Part shown: in pieces, positions 51,402 to 58,719 of the stretch | How the letters are laid out: each line of letters opens with the position of its first letter | Position numbering within the stretch: the first letter of the stretch is position 1 | NCBI GenBank assembly: GCA_937871985.1 | Contig: CALMPB010000155.1 | Coordinates: 35,614 to 99,613, forward strand | Direction of reading: 5' to 3' | Source of the DNA: an uncultured Burkholderiaceae bacterium | Lineage (GTDB): Bacteria > Pseudomonadota > Gammaproteobacteria > Burkholderiales > Burkholderiaceae | Length of the DNA: 64,000 nucleotides | Notes under the pieces: model-generated | Seen by the model: only the letters and a program-made list of their open reading frames with translations | Told to the model about the DNA's origin: nothing | Databases searched by the model: none | Made by a program: the position numbers and the translations under genes

Positions 51402-52147
51402 GGCTGCTCCCTGGTAACCGGATTCAGGACATCTGTTTCCCTCGTTGATTGGAATCGCTGCCGGGACGCGCCTTCACGGCGCGAGACGGTGGCGGCTTTG
51501 CTTGTGGGAAAGGCCGGAATGACGGATGTTCACCAGAGCAGCCGCCTGTCGATATGGCGCTTGTCCACCAGCACCGAGCCTCTGCGTGGCGGTATGCTTC
51601 AATGGGTTGACTGCCCATGGCGGGATGGCTCGATAACGAGGTTTTGCTACAGACGCCATCGCGGCGAAAGACGGATTCGGTCTTCTTGCGTTCGAGTCTG
51701 GGCGTTACCGGCGTGCAAGACAGCGACGGTCTATCAGCAGACGCAGTGTGGGCGGAAACAGGTGTGGCGATGCCGCCTCGACGGAGTGCGGCGAGGTTTC
51801 GGGCAAGACGCGGGAGGTCTGCCTCTAGATCGACAAAGCATGACAGTCCGGTTCCGCACTCATGGGAAGGAGCGATTGGGTAGTTCCGACGACAGGACTG
51901 AGCGATGACGAGGGGATTGCCTGTCGGGTCTCATTGGACATTGGTGGCCTGATCGTCATGCAGCGATCAGACAGCGCGATGGCGCAGCGCGGTCCCCAGA
52001 ACTGCAAGCGGGGTAGCAGCGGACCGACAGAAGCCAGCCTTTTCATGGCCTACTAATTCCAAACTTGGGCTTGTTGACTAGACCATACTTATGCATTCAA
52101 ATTTGAATGCTTATTACTGAATTAAATTCATATTTGCGGCTTAATTC
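51402..52147. other. Gene-poor divergent region upstream of the alpA unit and the XRE gene
   Basis: About 745 bases. Open frames exist but lack protein character, good starts or family resemblance. The last 90 bases are sharply AT-rich and hold a perfect palindrome (52093-52110). The rest has no structure that I can name. Confidence 0.55.
52093..52110. promoter_or_regulatory. Perfect 18-base palindrome, candidate operator of the XRE regulator
   Basis: GCATTCAAATTTGAATGC lies 38 bases before the start of the XRE gene, in an AT-rich stretch likely to hold its promoter. A TTGACT element is at 52074-52079. XRE dimers typically bind such sites and repress their own gene. Confidence 0.6.
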
Positions 52148-52567
52148 ATGTCCTCTTCCGGTCAGAAGCGCTCTGGAGCGCAGGTGGCGATGCCGCAGCC
52201 CGTCGCGCGTGCGCTGCGCCGCCTGGGGCAGGACATCTCGGCGGCGCGGCGCATGCGCCGCCTGAGCCAGGAAGACCTGGCGCAGCGCATCGGCACGTCC
52301 CTGAGCACCGTCAGGCGCATGGAAGATGGCTATCCCGGCACCGCGCTGCACACCTTCCTGCGCGCGCTGCACGTGCTGGGCCGGCTCGATGACCTGTCAA
52401 GGGCGATGACCCTGGAGAAGGACGCCCTTGGCATGGAACTGGTGCGGGAATTGTTGCCACAGCGGGTGCGCAGCGTTTCCCGCAGGCAAGGGCAGCCGGC
52501 TGGGCGAACGTCGGGAGCCGGCGATGGTGGCGCGAGCGGGAGTGTCGACGTAATGGAAGGCTTTTGA
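52148..52567 (+). CDS. XRE/HipB-like transcriptional regulator
   Basis: A 139-residue protein. LGQDISAARRMRRLSQEDLAQRIGTSLSTVRRMEDG is a clear Cro/C1-type HTH (in parts, residues about 27-62), followed by a short helical dimer part resembling HipB (LRALHVLGRLDDLSRAM). HipB normally precedes a hipA kinase gene, but none follows here; the last 35 residues are low-complexity Gly/Ser/Arg, suggesting decay or fusion after loss of hipA. The gene may control the cargo set downstream. Confidence 0.82.
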   Translation: MSSSGQKRSGAQVAMPQPVARALRRLGQDISAARRMRRLSQEDLAQRIGTSLSTVRRMEDGYPGTALHTFLRALHVLGRLDDLSRAMTLEKDALGMELVRELLPQRVRSVSRRQGQPAGRTSGAGDGGASGSVDVMEGF

Positions 52568-52689
52568 CGGCGCCTTCTCCTCAGCTTGCGTCCCCCTGAT
52601 CCAGCCGCATTGAGCCAGTCCCCTGGAATGGATGTCAACCATGGTGTAAACTGGCAACTGAAGTGTCAACCGAGAAGATGGAGCGGCCT

Positions 52690-53490
52690 GTGAGCGAACG
52701 AATGTCCAATGCGCCGGTGTACTACGCGCTGGCACAGGCGCATTTCAATCCGGTGGCGGCCATGGTCAAGTATGTCGACCAAATACAAGATCGACTGCGT
52801 CGTGAAGGGTACCCCTTGTTCGAGCCGCAGCAGGTCACTCACTTGGTCGTGTCCGGGCCAGGCCAAGCACAACAAGCCGAACCAAAGATCCAGCAAACGG
52901 TATCCTGGCTCCTGACCAGGAGTGATCGATCTGCGGGCTTCATCCTGTCCCCTTCGACAATCACGTTTCATACGACGCATTACGACACCCACAAGACATT
53001 CATTCCGGAATTACTGCGTGGGTTGGATGCCGTGCATGATGCGGTCAGCCTTGACCACGTGGGGCGGCTTGGGTTGCGCTATCTGGATGCGGTGGTGCCA
53101 TCAGACGGAGAGTCCGTTGAACAGTACCTTGTCGGTGGCGTCCATGGGGTGGGATTCGACGCGGTTCGCCGACACGCAATGAGTGAGTCCGTGTTTTCAA
53201 CCGATGTTGGTCCACTCGTTCCCGTCGGAACCTTGGTTGCAAGGGTATACAGAGCAACGGCGCAGCTTGGTTTCCCTCCCGATATGCTGCCGAACGGGCT
53301 GGCACTGAATCCGCGTTTCGCCATGTCCACGCCACGTGAGCATGGTGTGCTCGATACCGACCATTTCTGCGAAGGTCGCATGCCTATCGATCTCGGCAAG
53401 CTCGAAGAACAACTGCGCTCGCTGCATGTCCCAATCAAGTCCGTGTTCAAGGCGACCACCACGGATCACGCGCGCCGGGCATGGGCGTAA
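52690..53490 (+). CDS. TIGR04255 family protein
   Basis: A 266-residue protein of an uncharacterised family. SNAPVYYALAQAHFNPVAAM at the N-terminus and PLVPVGTLVARVYRATAQLGFP are its landmarks. GTG 52690 is chosen with GGAG upstream (ATG 52678 and GTG 52663 also possible). It precedes the HTH gene by 16 bases, and a third gene follows 15 bases after that, so the three form one compact unit at the end of the ICE. TIGR04255 genes are scattered in mobile DNA, often beside small partner genes; function unknown. Confidence 0.82.
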   Translation: MSERMSNAPVYYALAQAHFNPVAAMVKYVDQIQDRLRREGYPLFEPQQVTHLVVSGPGQAQQAEPKIQQTVSWLLTRSDRSAGFILSPSTITFHTTHYDTHKTFIPELLRGLDAVHDAVSLDHVGRLGLRYLDAVVPSDGESVEQYLVGGVHGVGFDAVRRHAMSESVFSTDVGPLVPVGTLVARVYRATAQLGFPPDMLPNGLALNPRFAMSTPREHGVLDTDHFCEGRMPIDLGKLEEQLRSLHVPIKSVFKATTTDHARRAWA

Positions 53491-53506
53491 CGCTGGAGAC
53501 CCCCAC

Positions 53507-54151
53507 ATGTACACCGAGACATTCCCGACAATCAGGACTTCGCCGTCGATCGTACCCGTTCGAGTCGCGGCCACGGCTGCCTTCGCCCTGATGGGGATCA
53601 CGCAGTTGGTTGGCGGTACTGGCAGCGTGTTCGATGTGACCCGGGCGGGGGAATGGCGCAGGCTGGTGGAGGCGCGGACTCCCATTCACGTCGAAATCGA
53701 GGTGGATGGCGAGGAGGCAGTTCGTCCCGATCTGCGAAGCGCTTCGGAGCATCTGGCCAACATCCGTGAGGTGCTCAATCCAGCAATCGCTGATCTCGCC
53801 GGGACCTTTGGTGTTTCCCGGCAAGCGATCTACAAATGGCTGGGGGGGGAGTCGACGCCAGAAGCGGACAACTTCGCTCGGATACAGGCACTCAGCCAAG
53901 TGGCCGACGCCTTTCGCGAAGCAGGCGTCAAACGGGCGCCAATGATGCTGAAGATGAAGGCGTTTGACGGCAGGTCTCTCCTGGATCTCATCGCTGCAAA
54001 CCAGACTGTCATGGAGCATGTCCAAACGCTGATTTCAGAGGCTCAGGCCATGGATGCGGCATACGAAAGGTCGGGACTGGCCAAGAGCAAGGCCGCGCCA
54101 ACGGATGATTGGCGTTCCGCTGCTTCCATTCCTGGCTATCCCGAGCAGTGA
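53507..54151 (+). CDS. HTH domain protein, partner of the TIGR04255 gene
   Basis: A 214-residue protein. MYTETFPTIRTSPSIVPVRV begins it, GGAG precedes ATG 53507. The N-terminus has a short hydrophobic stretch (VAATAAFALMGITQLVGG). An HTH of the Cro/phage type is at about 100-130 (LAGTFGVSRQAIYKWLGGESTP). The rest is helical. Regularly such proteins follow TIGR04255 genes, but I know of no described role. Confidence 0.72.
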   Translation: MYTETFPTIRTSPSIVPVRVAATAAFALMGITQLVGGTGSVFDVTRAGEWRRLVEARTPIHVEIEVDGEEAVRPDLRSASEHLANIREVLNPAIADLAGTFGVSRQAIYKWLGGESTPEADNFARIQALSQVADAFREAGVKRAPMMLKMKAFDGRSLLDLIAANQTVMEHVQTLISEAQAMDAAYERSGLAKSKAAPTDDWRSAASIPGYPEQ

Positions 54152-54166
54152 TTCGGGGATCGCGCG

Positions 54167-55021
54167 ATGCTGGACCGGGAGACGTCATGGCGGCAGGGAG
54201 ATCTGCTGACCAGCGATGGATCGCTGCAACTGGGATTGGTCGAGTCACTGGAGGATGGCCGCTTCGCTGTCGTGATCTCCCACGACTGTGACATTCCTCA
54301 CCCGCACGAACCCTGTATTGAGGTCATCGTGGCGGACTTGATCGGCGATGCCCGTGAGGATCCGCAACTGTCCCATGCCAAGAACCCCCGGCGGCTGCAT
54401 CTTGCGTATGACAAGGCGGATGGAGGATCAATGGTGCTGGAGTTGCGGCATGCGGAGAAAAGGTCCATCCCGAGAGTCGAGTTTGGCCGGGGCGCGTCTC
54501 GGTTTCTTGAAGCGTCGCTTTCGGATGAATCGAAGCGCACCCTGAAGCAATGGCTGGCGGCACGCTATGGCCGGCCCGCGTTCCCCAACGCCTTCGAGAA
54601 CCGGCTTGCGAAGCGTGTCGGCAAGAGGGACGTCAAGAGCCGGATCGCCCGCATCCTCGCTCCCGAAGCCAGACATCTGGTGGGATTGTTCTTCGATCTG
54701 GGCGAGCAGCGGGGCATCGAGGCTTCGGATGGTGAACCCTATGCGTTGTCCATATCGGTGGCCTATGACGCCATCGAAGGTGGGCCAGGTGCGCGTGAGT
54801 CCGCCGAGAGCGTAGTGCGACAATTGCGAGCGCTTTTCATCGAAGCGTACGGCCCTCCCGATGCGGCAACGGAAATCGCCCTCGACGCCTGTGAGCCCGT
54901 CCCGGATACACACATGACCCTCGCCGACCTTCGGCGTGTGGATCAATGGCGACTTGAGTACCTCAGCCTGCATGACGATGAGCATGGCGACTTCCTGCCG
55001 GACGGCGTTGCCCCTGCGTGA
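54167..55021 (+). CDS. Unknown protein, third gene of the TIGR04255 set
   Basis: A 284-residue protein (MLDRETSWRQGDLLTSDG). The motif VVISHDCDIPHPHEPCIEVIVADL near the start, with conserved-looking His, Asp and Cys, could be a metal or active site; RGIEASDGEPYALSISVAYD and an acidic end follow. I do not recognise the family. It closes the cargo set 225 bases before the ICE end. Confidence 0.68.
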   Translation: MLDRETSWRQGDLLTSDGSLQLGLVESLEDGRFAVVISHDCDIPHPHEPCIEVIVADLIGDAREDPQLSHAKNPRRLHLAYDKADGGSMVLELRHAEKRSIPRVEFGRGASRFLEASLSDESKRTLKQWLAARYGRPAFPNAFENRLAKRVGKRDVKSRIARILAPEARHLVGLFFDLGEQRGIEASDGEPYALSISVAYDAIEGGPGARESAESVVRQLRALFIEAYGPPDAATEIALDACEPVPDTHMTLADLRRVDQWRLEYLSLHDDEHGDFLPDGVAPA

Positions 55022-55228
55022 GACGTGAGGTGGCTGGATGAGCCTGGGATAGGCTGGGGAGTGTTGCACTGGTACAGGGCAGTGTCTGACGGCTCTGGGT
55101 GAGCCAATGCGGCAGCAACGGCCGCGCCGAGTTGCCGAGGGCTCGCTACAGGTACATAATCTGGCCTGATTCCGTAGCGCGAACGGAATAAACCCGTTAT
55201 CAATCAACGATTTGAGTGCGGCGTGATG

Positions 55229-55246
55229 TTCCCATCGCCCGCTCCA
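55229..55246 (+). other. Right attachment site (attR): 3-prime end of tRNA-Gly
   Basis: TTCCCATCGCCCGCTCCA equals the end of a tRNA-Gly gene: part of the T arm, the acceptor strand CGCCCGC, discriminator T and CCA. The rest of a tRNA is not present upstream (GCGGCGTGATG cannot form the T loop), so this is the duplicated end left at the ICE junction. ICEclc uses an 18-base end of tRNA-Gly in the same way. Confidence 0.82.
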
Positions 55247-55260
55247 GAATTCATCGAAGA

Positions 55261-55285
55261 AGCCGTCCTCGCGACGGCTTTTTTG
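55261..55285 (+). terminator. Rho-independent terminator of the interrupted tRNA-Gly gene
   Basis: AGCCGTC (55261-55267) and GACGGCT (55273-55279) with a 5-base loop, followed by TTTTTT. It lies 15 bases behind the tRNA end and belongs to the chromosome. Confidence 0.85.
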
Positions 55286-55349
55286 TTTTCCGGCGCCACT
55301 CACAACTCGCGCGTCCCGCTCCCCCTAGCGAATCCCACAACCCCTATCC

Positions 55350-55385
55350 GGGTATTTGAACAGTCAGTCAAAAATACCCTATAGT
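55350..55385 (+). promoter_or_regulatory. Promoter and operator of the tetR gene
   Basis: TTGAAC (55356-55361) and TATAGT (55380-55385) are 18 bases apart. The inverted repeat GGGTATTT (55350-55357)/AAATACCC (55372-55379) spans the whole spacer, as expected for autorepression by the TetR protein that follows. Confidence 0.65.
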
Positions 55386-55454
55386 CTCGCCATCAAGGGA
55401 TGTCTCCTACGCATCGCCTTTTGCATTCCCGCCAGTTCAATGAGGCCCATCGCC

Positions 55455-56036
55455 ATGAGCGGACGACCGAGAGAATTCGACGACGCAGCCGTCATCGACG
55501 CCGCCATGGACGTCTTCTGGACATATGGCTATGAAGGCACGTCGGCGCAGGCGCTCGTCGAATGCACCGGGCTCGGACGCGGCAGCCTCTACAACGCCTT
55601 CGGCAGCAAGCTCAACCTCTACCACGAAGCTCTGGAGCGCTATCAGTCGCTCGGGCTTCAAACGCAAGCCGACATTCTGAACGGCCCCGGGCTCGTCAAG
55701 GATCGGCTTCGTATCCTCATGCAGAAAGGGATCGACGAAGATCTCGACCCCGAAAAGCAACGCGGCTGCATGAGCCTATTCGCCGCACTCGAACGCGGTG
55801 CGAAAGACCCCAAAGTCCGCCAGATCAGTCAGGCTTACTTCAATCGCATCGAACAAGTACTCGTGCATCTGATCGCCGTCGGACAGCACAACGGCGAACT
55901 CACCGCCGAACGCTCGCCCGTGGTCGTCGCACGCACGTTCCTGTCGAGCTACTACGGTCTGCGGGCACTCGGACGTACGGTCTGCGATCGCACCTTCCTC
56001 GAAAGCATCATGGAAGGCACGCTCGCCCAGCTCTGA
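55455..56036 (+). CDS. TetR/AcrR family transcriptional regulator
   Basis: A 193-residue repressor. The N-terminal HTH is FDDAAVIDAAMDVFWTYGYEGTSAQALVECTGLGRGSLYNAFGSK (in parts, residues about 8-52). Ligand domain: RGCMSLFAALERGAKDPKV. ATG 55455 gives the normal start MSGRPREF; 55440 is an alternative, and both lie downstream of the promoter at 55350-55385. It should control the MFS gene next to it and itself through the GGGTATTT operator. Confidence 0.9.
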   Translation: MSGRPREFDDAAVIDAAMDVFWTYGYEGTSAQALVECTGLGRGSLYNAFGSKLNLYHEALERYQSLGLQTQADILNGPGLVKDRLRILMQKGIDEDLDPEKQRGCMSLFAALERGAKDPKVRQISQAYFNRIEQVLVHLIAVGQHNGELTAERSPVVVARTFLSSYYGLRALGRTVCDRTFLESIMEGTLAQL

Positions 56037-56143
56037 CCCTCCGACGCGCTCACCAGGCACAACCCCAAGCACCCGACAACTTTGCCCGCCCCCCCTCGCG
56101 GGATTCCCCCCTCACCCCCAAATATGGAATGATCGTTAAAAAT

Positions 56144-57343
56144 ATGTCACAAAAATCTGCCATGCCACCCGTCGTCTATCTATTAGGGCTCACGGTATTT
56201 GCGATGACCACGGCGGAATTCATGGTCGCCGGCATGATGCCCGCGCTCGCCAACGCCATGCAGGTCGGTATCGGCGACATCGGCAACCTGATCTCGCTTT
56301 ACGCCCTGGGCATGACCATCGGTGGGCCGGTGCTGACCGCCCTGCTGCTCGCGCTGCGCACGCCGCACAAGCGAGCCCTCATCTGGCTGCTGACGATCAA
56401 TGTCGCAGGGGGTGTCCTGGCTGCCGTGTCGACGCGTTATGAAGTGATGGCGCTCGCGCGAATCATCATGGGCGTGGCCAGTTCGGCGACGTTCGGCGTT
56501 GCGCTCACGCTCTGTGCCGATCTCGTTGCGCCGTCGGTGCGTGGCCGCGCGGCCTCGTTCGTTCTCGGTGGCCTGATGTTTTCGCCCGTGGTCGGCGTAC
56601 CGCTCACGGCCTACATCGAGCAACACTACGGCTGGCGCGCCAGCTTCTGGCTCGTCGCCTTGCTGGCCGCGCTGTGCACGGTGGCCGTGGCGCTCTGGGC
56701 TCCCGCAAGCAAACAGCAGGATCGCGAGACCGTCAGGCTCGCCGCCGAATTCCGTTCGCTGCTGAATCGTCCGCTGTGGGCGGCGTTCGCCACCAGTGGG
56801 CTAATCATCGGCGCGACGTTCGCTGCGTTCAGCTATTTCTCACCGATCTTCATGAATGTCGCCGGGGTATCGGCCGCAGCGATCCCGAATCTGCTCGCGA
56901 TGTACGGTATCGCCAACATCATCGGTAACGCCGTTATCGGACGCCTCGCCGACCGCCACACGTTGACAGTGTTGGTTGGCGGTTTGTCAGTGCTTGCACT
57001 CGCGCTGATCAGCTTCGCGCTTTGGGCCGACCTCACGCCTGTCGGTATCGCCGCGTTTGCCGCCATTGGTCTGACGGGTGTGTCGCTCAATCCTGCAATG
57101 GTGGCCCGCGTGATGCGTGCCGCAGCACCCGGCCCGCTCGTCAATACGATGCATACCTCGGTGATTACCGCCGGACTCGCCTTCGGCACATGGGCCGGGG
57201 GTGCCGCGATCGACGCGGGTTACAGCATGCGCGCGCCACTGTGGATCGGGGCTGCAATGGCAGCCCTCGGTCTCGCCAGTCTGTTGCCCTACCTTCGCTC
57301 GGGTCTCGCTCAAGCCCCCGACACTGCGTGCCCCGCGTCCTGA
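56144..57343 (+). CDS. MFS transporter (drug or metabolite efflux, AraJ-like)
   Basis: A 399-residue 12-helix major facilitator. VVYLLGLTVFAMTTAEFMVAGMMPALA is the first helix and loop of the AraJ/YdhP-like DHA1 group, and ALGMTIGGPVLTALLLALRTPHKRALI holds the loop 2-3 motif. Starts at 56129, 56144 and 56162 are possible; none has a good binding site. Efflux of an unknown compound under control of the TetR repressor is likely. It converges with the small peptide genes; its stop is 6 bases from theirs. Confidence 0.9.
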   Translation: MSQKSAMPPVVYLLGLTVFAMTTAEFMVAGMMPALANAMQVGIGDIGNLISLYALGMTIGGPVLTALLLALRTPHKRALIWLLTINVAGGVLAAVSTRYEVMALARIIMGVASSATFGVALTLCADLVAPSVRGRAASFVLGGLMFSPVVGVPLTAYIEQHYGWRASFWLVALLAALCTVAVALWAPASKQQDRETVRLAAEFRSLLNRPLWAAFATSGLIIGATFAAFSYFSPIFMNVAGVSAAAIPNLLAMYGIANIIGNAVIGRLADRHTLTVLVGGLSVLALALISFALWADLTPVGIAAFAAIGLTGVSLNPAMVARVMRAAAPGPLVNTMHTSVITAGLAFGTWAGGAAIDAGYSMRAPLWIGAAMAALGLASLLPYLRSGLAQAPDTACPAS

Positions 57344-57349
57344 CCCATC

Positions 57350-57457
57350 TCACATGAAAAGGTCGGCCACATCGGAGAAGAATTTAGCCACCGGTGCGGC
57401 CCGGCTTGCCCACGTACCCACCGTTACCAGCCCATCGCAAAGAAGTCCCCAGCCCAT
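57350..57457 (-). CDS. 35-residue peptide, tandem copy B
   Basis: A 35-codon gene with the same upstream bases as copy A, including a strong GGAGG 7 bases before ATG 57457. It starts MGWGLLCDGLVTVGTWASR and ends VAKFFSDVADLFM. It differs from copy A in 6 residues, while many other codons differ only silently, which argues that the peptide is under selection. Hydrophobic with one Cys, one charged centre (Arg, Lys, Asp). No known family; membrane association or toxin-like action is conceivable. Confidence 0.72.
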   Translation of the reverse strand: MGWGLLCDGLVTVGTWASRAAPVAKFFSDVADLFM

Positions 57458-57500
57458 GTCACACCTCCAGTCGTTGTTCAGTTAGATTTCACTCGTCGCG

Positions 57501-57608
57501 TTACATCAGGAGACTGGCCATGTCCGACAGGAATTTGGCCACCGGTTCAGCCCGGCTCGCCCACGTACCCACCGTCACCAGCCCGTCGCAGAGAAGTCCC
57601 CAGCCCAT
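57501..57608 (-). CDS. 35-residue peptide, tandem copy A
   Basis: A 35-codon gene, ATG 57608 preceded by CTGGAGGTGTGAC. It starts MGWGLLCDGLVTVGTWASR and ends VAKFLSDMASLLM. It is followed 43 bases later by copy B. A longer open frame to 58181 runs through it but has no start signal and no protein character; the frame of the 35-mer is the one conserved between the copies. Confidence 0.74.
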   Translation of the reverse strand: MGWGLLCDGLVTVGTWASRAEPVAKFLSDMASLLM

Positions 57609-57930
57609 GTCACACCTCCAGTCGTTGTCTTTGCTTCGTGGTTTCGCGTTTGCCGCGAGTTGGGTCAAAGATAAACCTCGGGATGGGTCCTGAAAACTGA
57701 GATAAATCACAGTCGGGGTCCGCGACGGGGGACGAGAGAGATGACGCGCTCCGACACGATTGCCGCATGGCGCCCGGCGCGATCGGCATGACCGCGACCA
57801 CGCGTCGTATCCTCGTTGTATCCCCGTCGTTTCGCCGTCAGCGCGCCTGTCAAGCCCCGGCCCAGGGCTCGGGTGGCGGCCAAGCGGCGCGCGCAGTGTA
57901 AACTGCTGGGTTTTCGACCCCCTCAGTGGA
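57609..57930. other. Divergent intergenic region, peptides versus DUF3348 operon
   Basis: 322 bases without a gene. It should hold the promoters for both units. GCAGTGTAAACTGC at 57895-57908 is a small inverted repeat overlapping a TAAACT element before the DUF3348 gene. The candidate CRP/FNR-type site is listed separately. Confidence 0.5.
57697..57710 (-). promoter_or_regulatory. Possible CRP/FNR-type site upstream of the peptide genes
   Basis: GTGAT-TTAT-CTCAG in the minus direction resembles the FNR/CRP superfamily half-site pattern (about 7 of 10 positions). It is about 90 bases before ATG 57608, with a weak TTTATC 22 bases further on. Low certainty. Confidence 0.28.
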
Positions 57931-58719
57931 ATGGTGCAAGTGCCACGGCGTCCCGTTATCAGCGCCCCCACCCTCATACGCTCTCTAGCCCGTCTCAGCA
58001 CGTTCGCGCCGCCCGAGGCTGCGCCGTCGCTGTCGGACCGCATGAGCCAGTGGGTCGGCTGGACCGACGCCATCGCCCTGTCGTCGGCGCTCAAAGCCAC
58101 GCCGCCTGCCGGCACGCGGGCGGCTGCGCACGCGCCGGCAAGCGAACTGGCGCGCGTGCGCGCGGAACTCGCGGCAGCCATCGCCCGCGATTGTGGTCTC
58201 GCCGCCGCGCCCGGCGGGCAGATCCGCGCGTTAAGCGCCGCCGAGCGGCAACGAGCCGCGTCCTTCGCGGAGTTCGCGGCCTATCGGCAGCGCTACGCGA
58301 CATCGCAGCAGACCATGGACACGGCGATCAGCGCCTTGCGCACCCGCCTGCGCGGGCAGTTGGCCGCGCTGTCGTCAGACGCCGCGCGGCTCGCCAGCGT
58401 TGACGCCGTCATGGAACGCGTTATGGGCGCACGTGAGCGCACACTGCTCGCCAGCGTGCCGAATCTGCTCGAAGGACACTTCGTGCGACTGCGCGACACG
58501 GAACAGGCGGCGATGGCCGCCCCGCGCGTGCCCGGCGCCCCGCCGCTGCCGCCGGCCGGCACCTGGCTCGACACCTTCCACCGGGACATGCAAAGCATTT
58601 TGCTTGCCGAACTGGATATACGCCTGGAACCGATCGAAGGGCTGATTGCCGCCCTCACCTCGGTACCTCCCGGCGAAAACGTTAGTGAACCCGGACAACA
58701 TGACTCGTTACCTCGTTGA
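57931..58719 (+). CDS. DUF3348 family protein, first gene of a motor-like operon
   Basis: A 262-residue protein (MVQVPRRPVISAPTLIRSLARL). Helical, rich in Ala and Arg: SELARVRAELAAAIARDC, AEFAAYRQRYATSQQTMDTAISALRTRLRGQLAALS. It has no membrane segment and is probably cytoplasmic. It overlaps the DUF802 gene by 20 bases and is always in this setting in Burkholderiales as far as I recall. Function unknown; a cytoplasmic partner of the DUF802 tail is an inference. Confidence 0.82.
   Translation: MVQVPRRPVISAPTLIRSLARLSTFAPPEAAPSLSDRMSQWVGWTDAIALSSALKATPPAGTRAAAHAPASELARVRAELAAAIARDCGLAAAPGGQIRALSAAERQRAASFAEFAAYRQRYATSQQTMDTAISALRTRLRGQLAALSSDAARLASVDAVMERVMGARERTLLASVPNLLEGHFVRLRDTEQAAMAAPRVPGAPPLPPAGTWLDTFHRDMQSILLAELDIRLEPIEGLIAALTSVPPGENVSEPGQHDSLPR

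Larger units (their letters stand above)
1..55246. mobile_element. Integrative and conjugative element, ICEclc/PFGI-1 type (right-hand part)
   Basis: The stretch holds the typical backbone of this ICE family: TIGR03744-03752 and TIGR03758/59/65/47 secretion genes, TraD, lytic transglycosylase, STY4534-like and STY4528-like replication proteins, topB, ssb, DUF3158, TIGR03761, parA/parB and alpA. It ends at 55246 in a sequence equal to the 3-prime end of a tRNA-Gly gene, which is the classical integration site of ICEclc-like elements. The left end, integrase and relaxase lie outside the window. Cargo sits at 6389-25385 (DISARM) and 52148-55021. Confidence 0.93.

Noticed and set aside
51489..51908. 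Plus-strand frame in the gap upstream of alpA
   Set aside because: Arg-rich, no family resemblance and no binding site; several overlapping frames of equal quality exist there.
55201..55246. Complete tRNA-Gly gene at the junction
   Set aside because: Only the last 18 bases fit; the T loop and everything before cannot be formed by the upstream sequence.
57501..58181. 226-codon minus frame upstream of peptide copy A
   Set aside because: Only its last 35 codons are conserved with copy B and have a binding site; the rest is shadow of the DUF3348 region.
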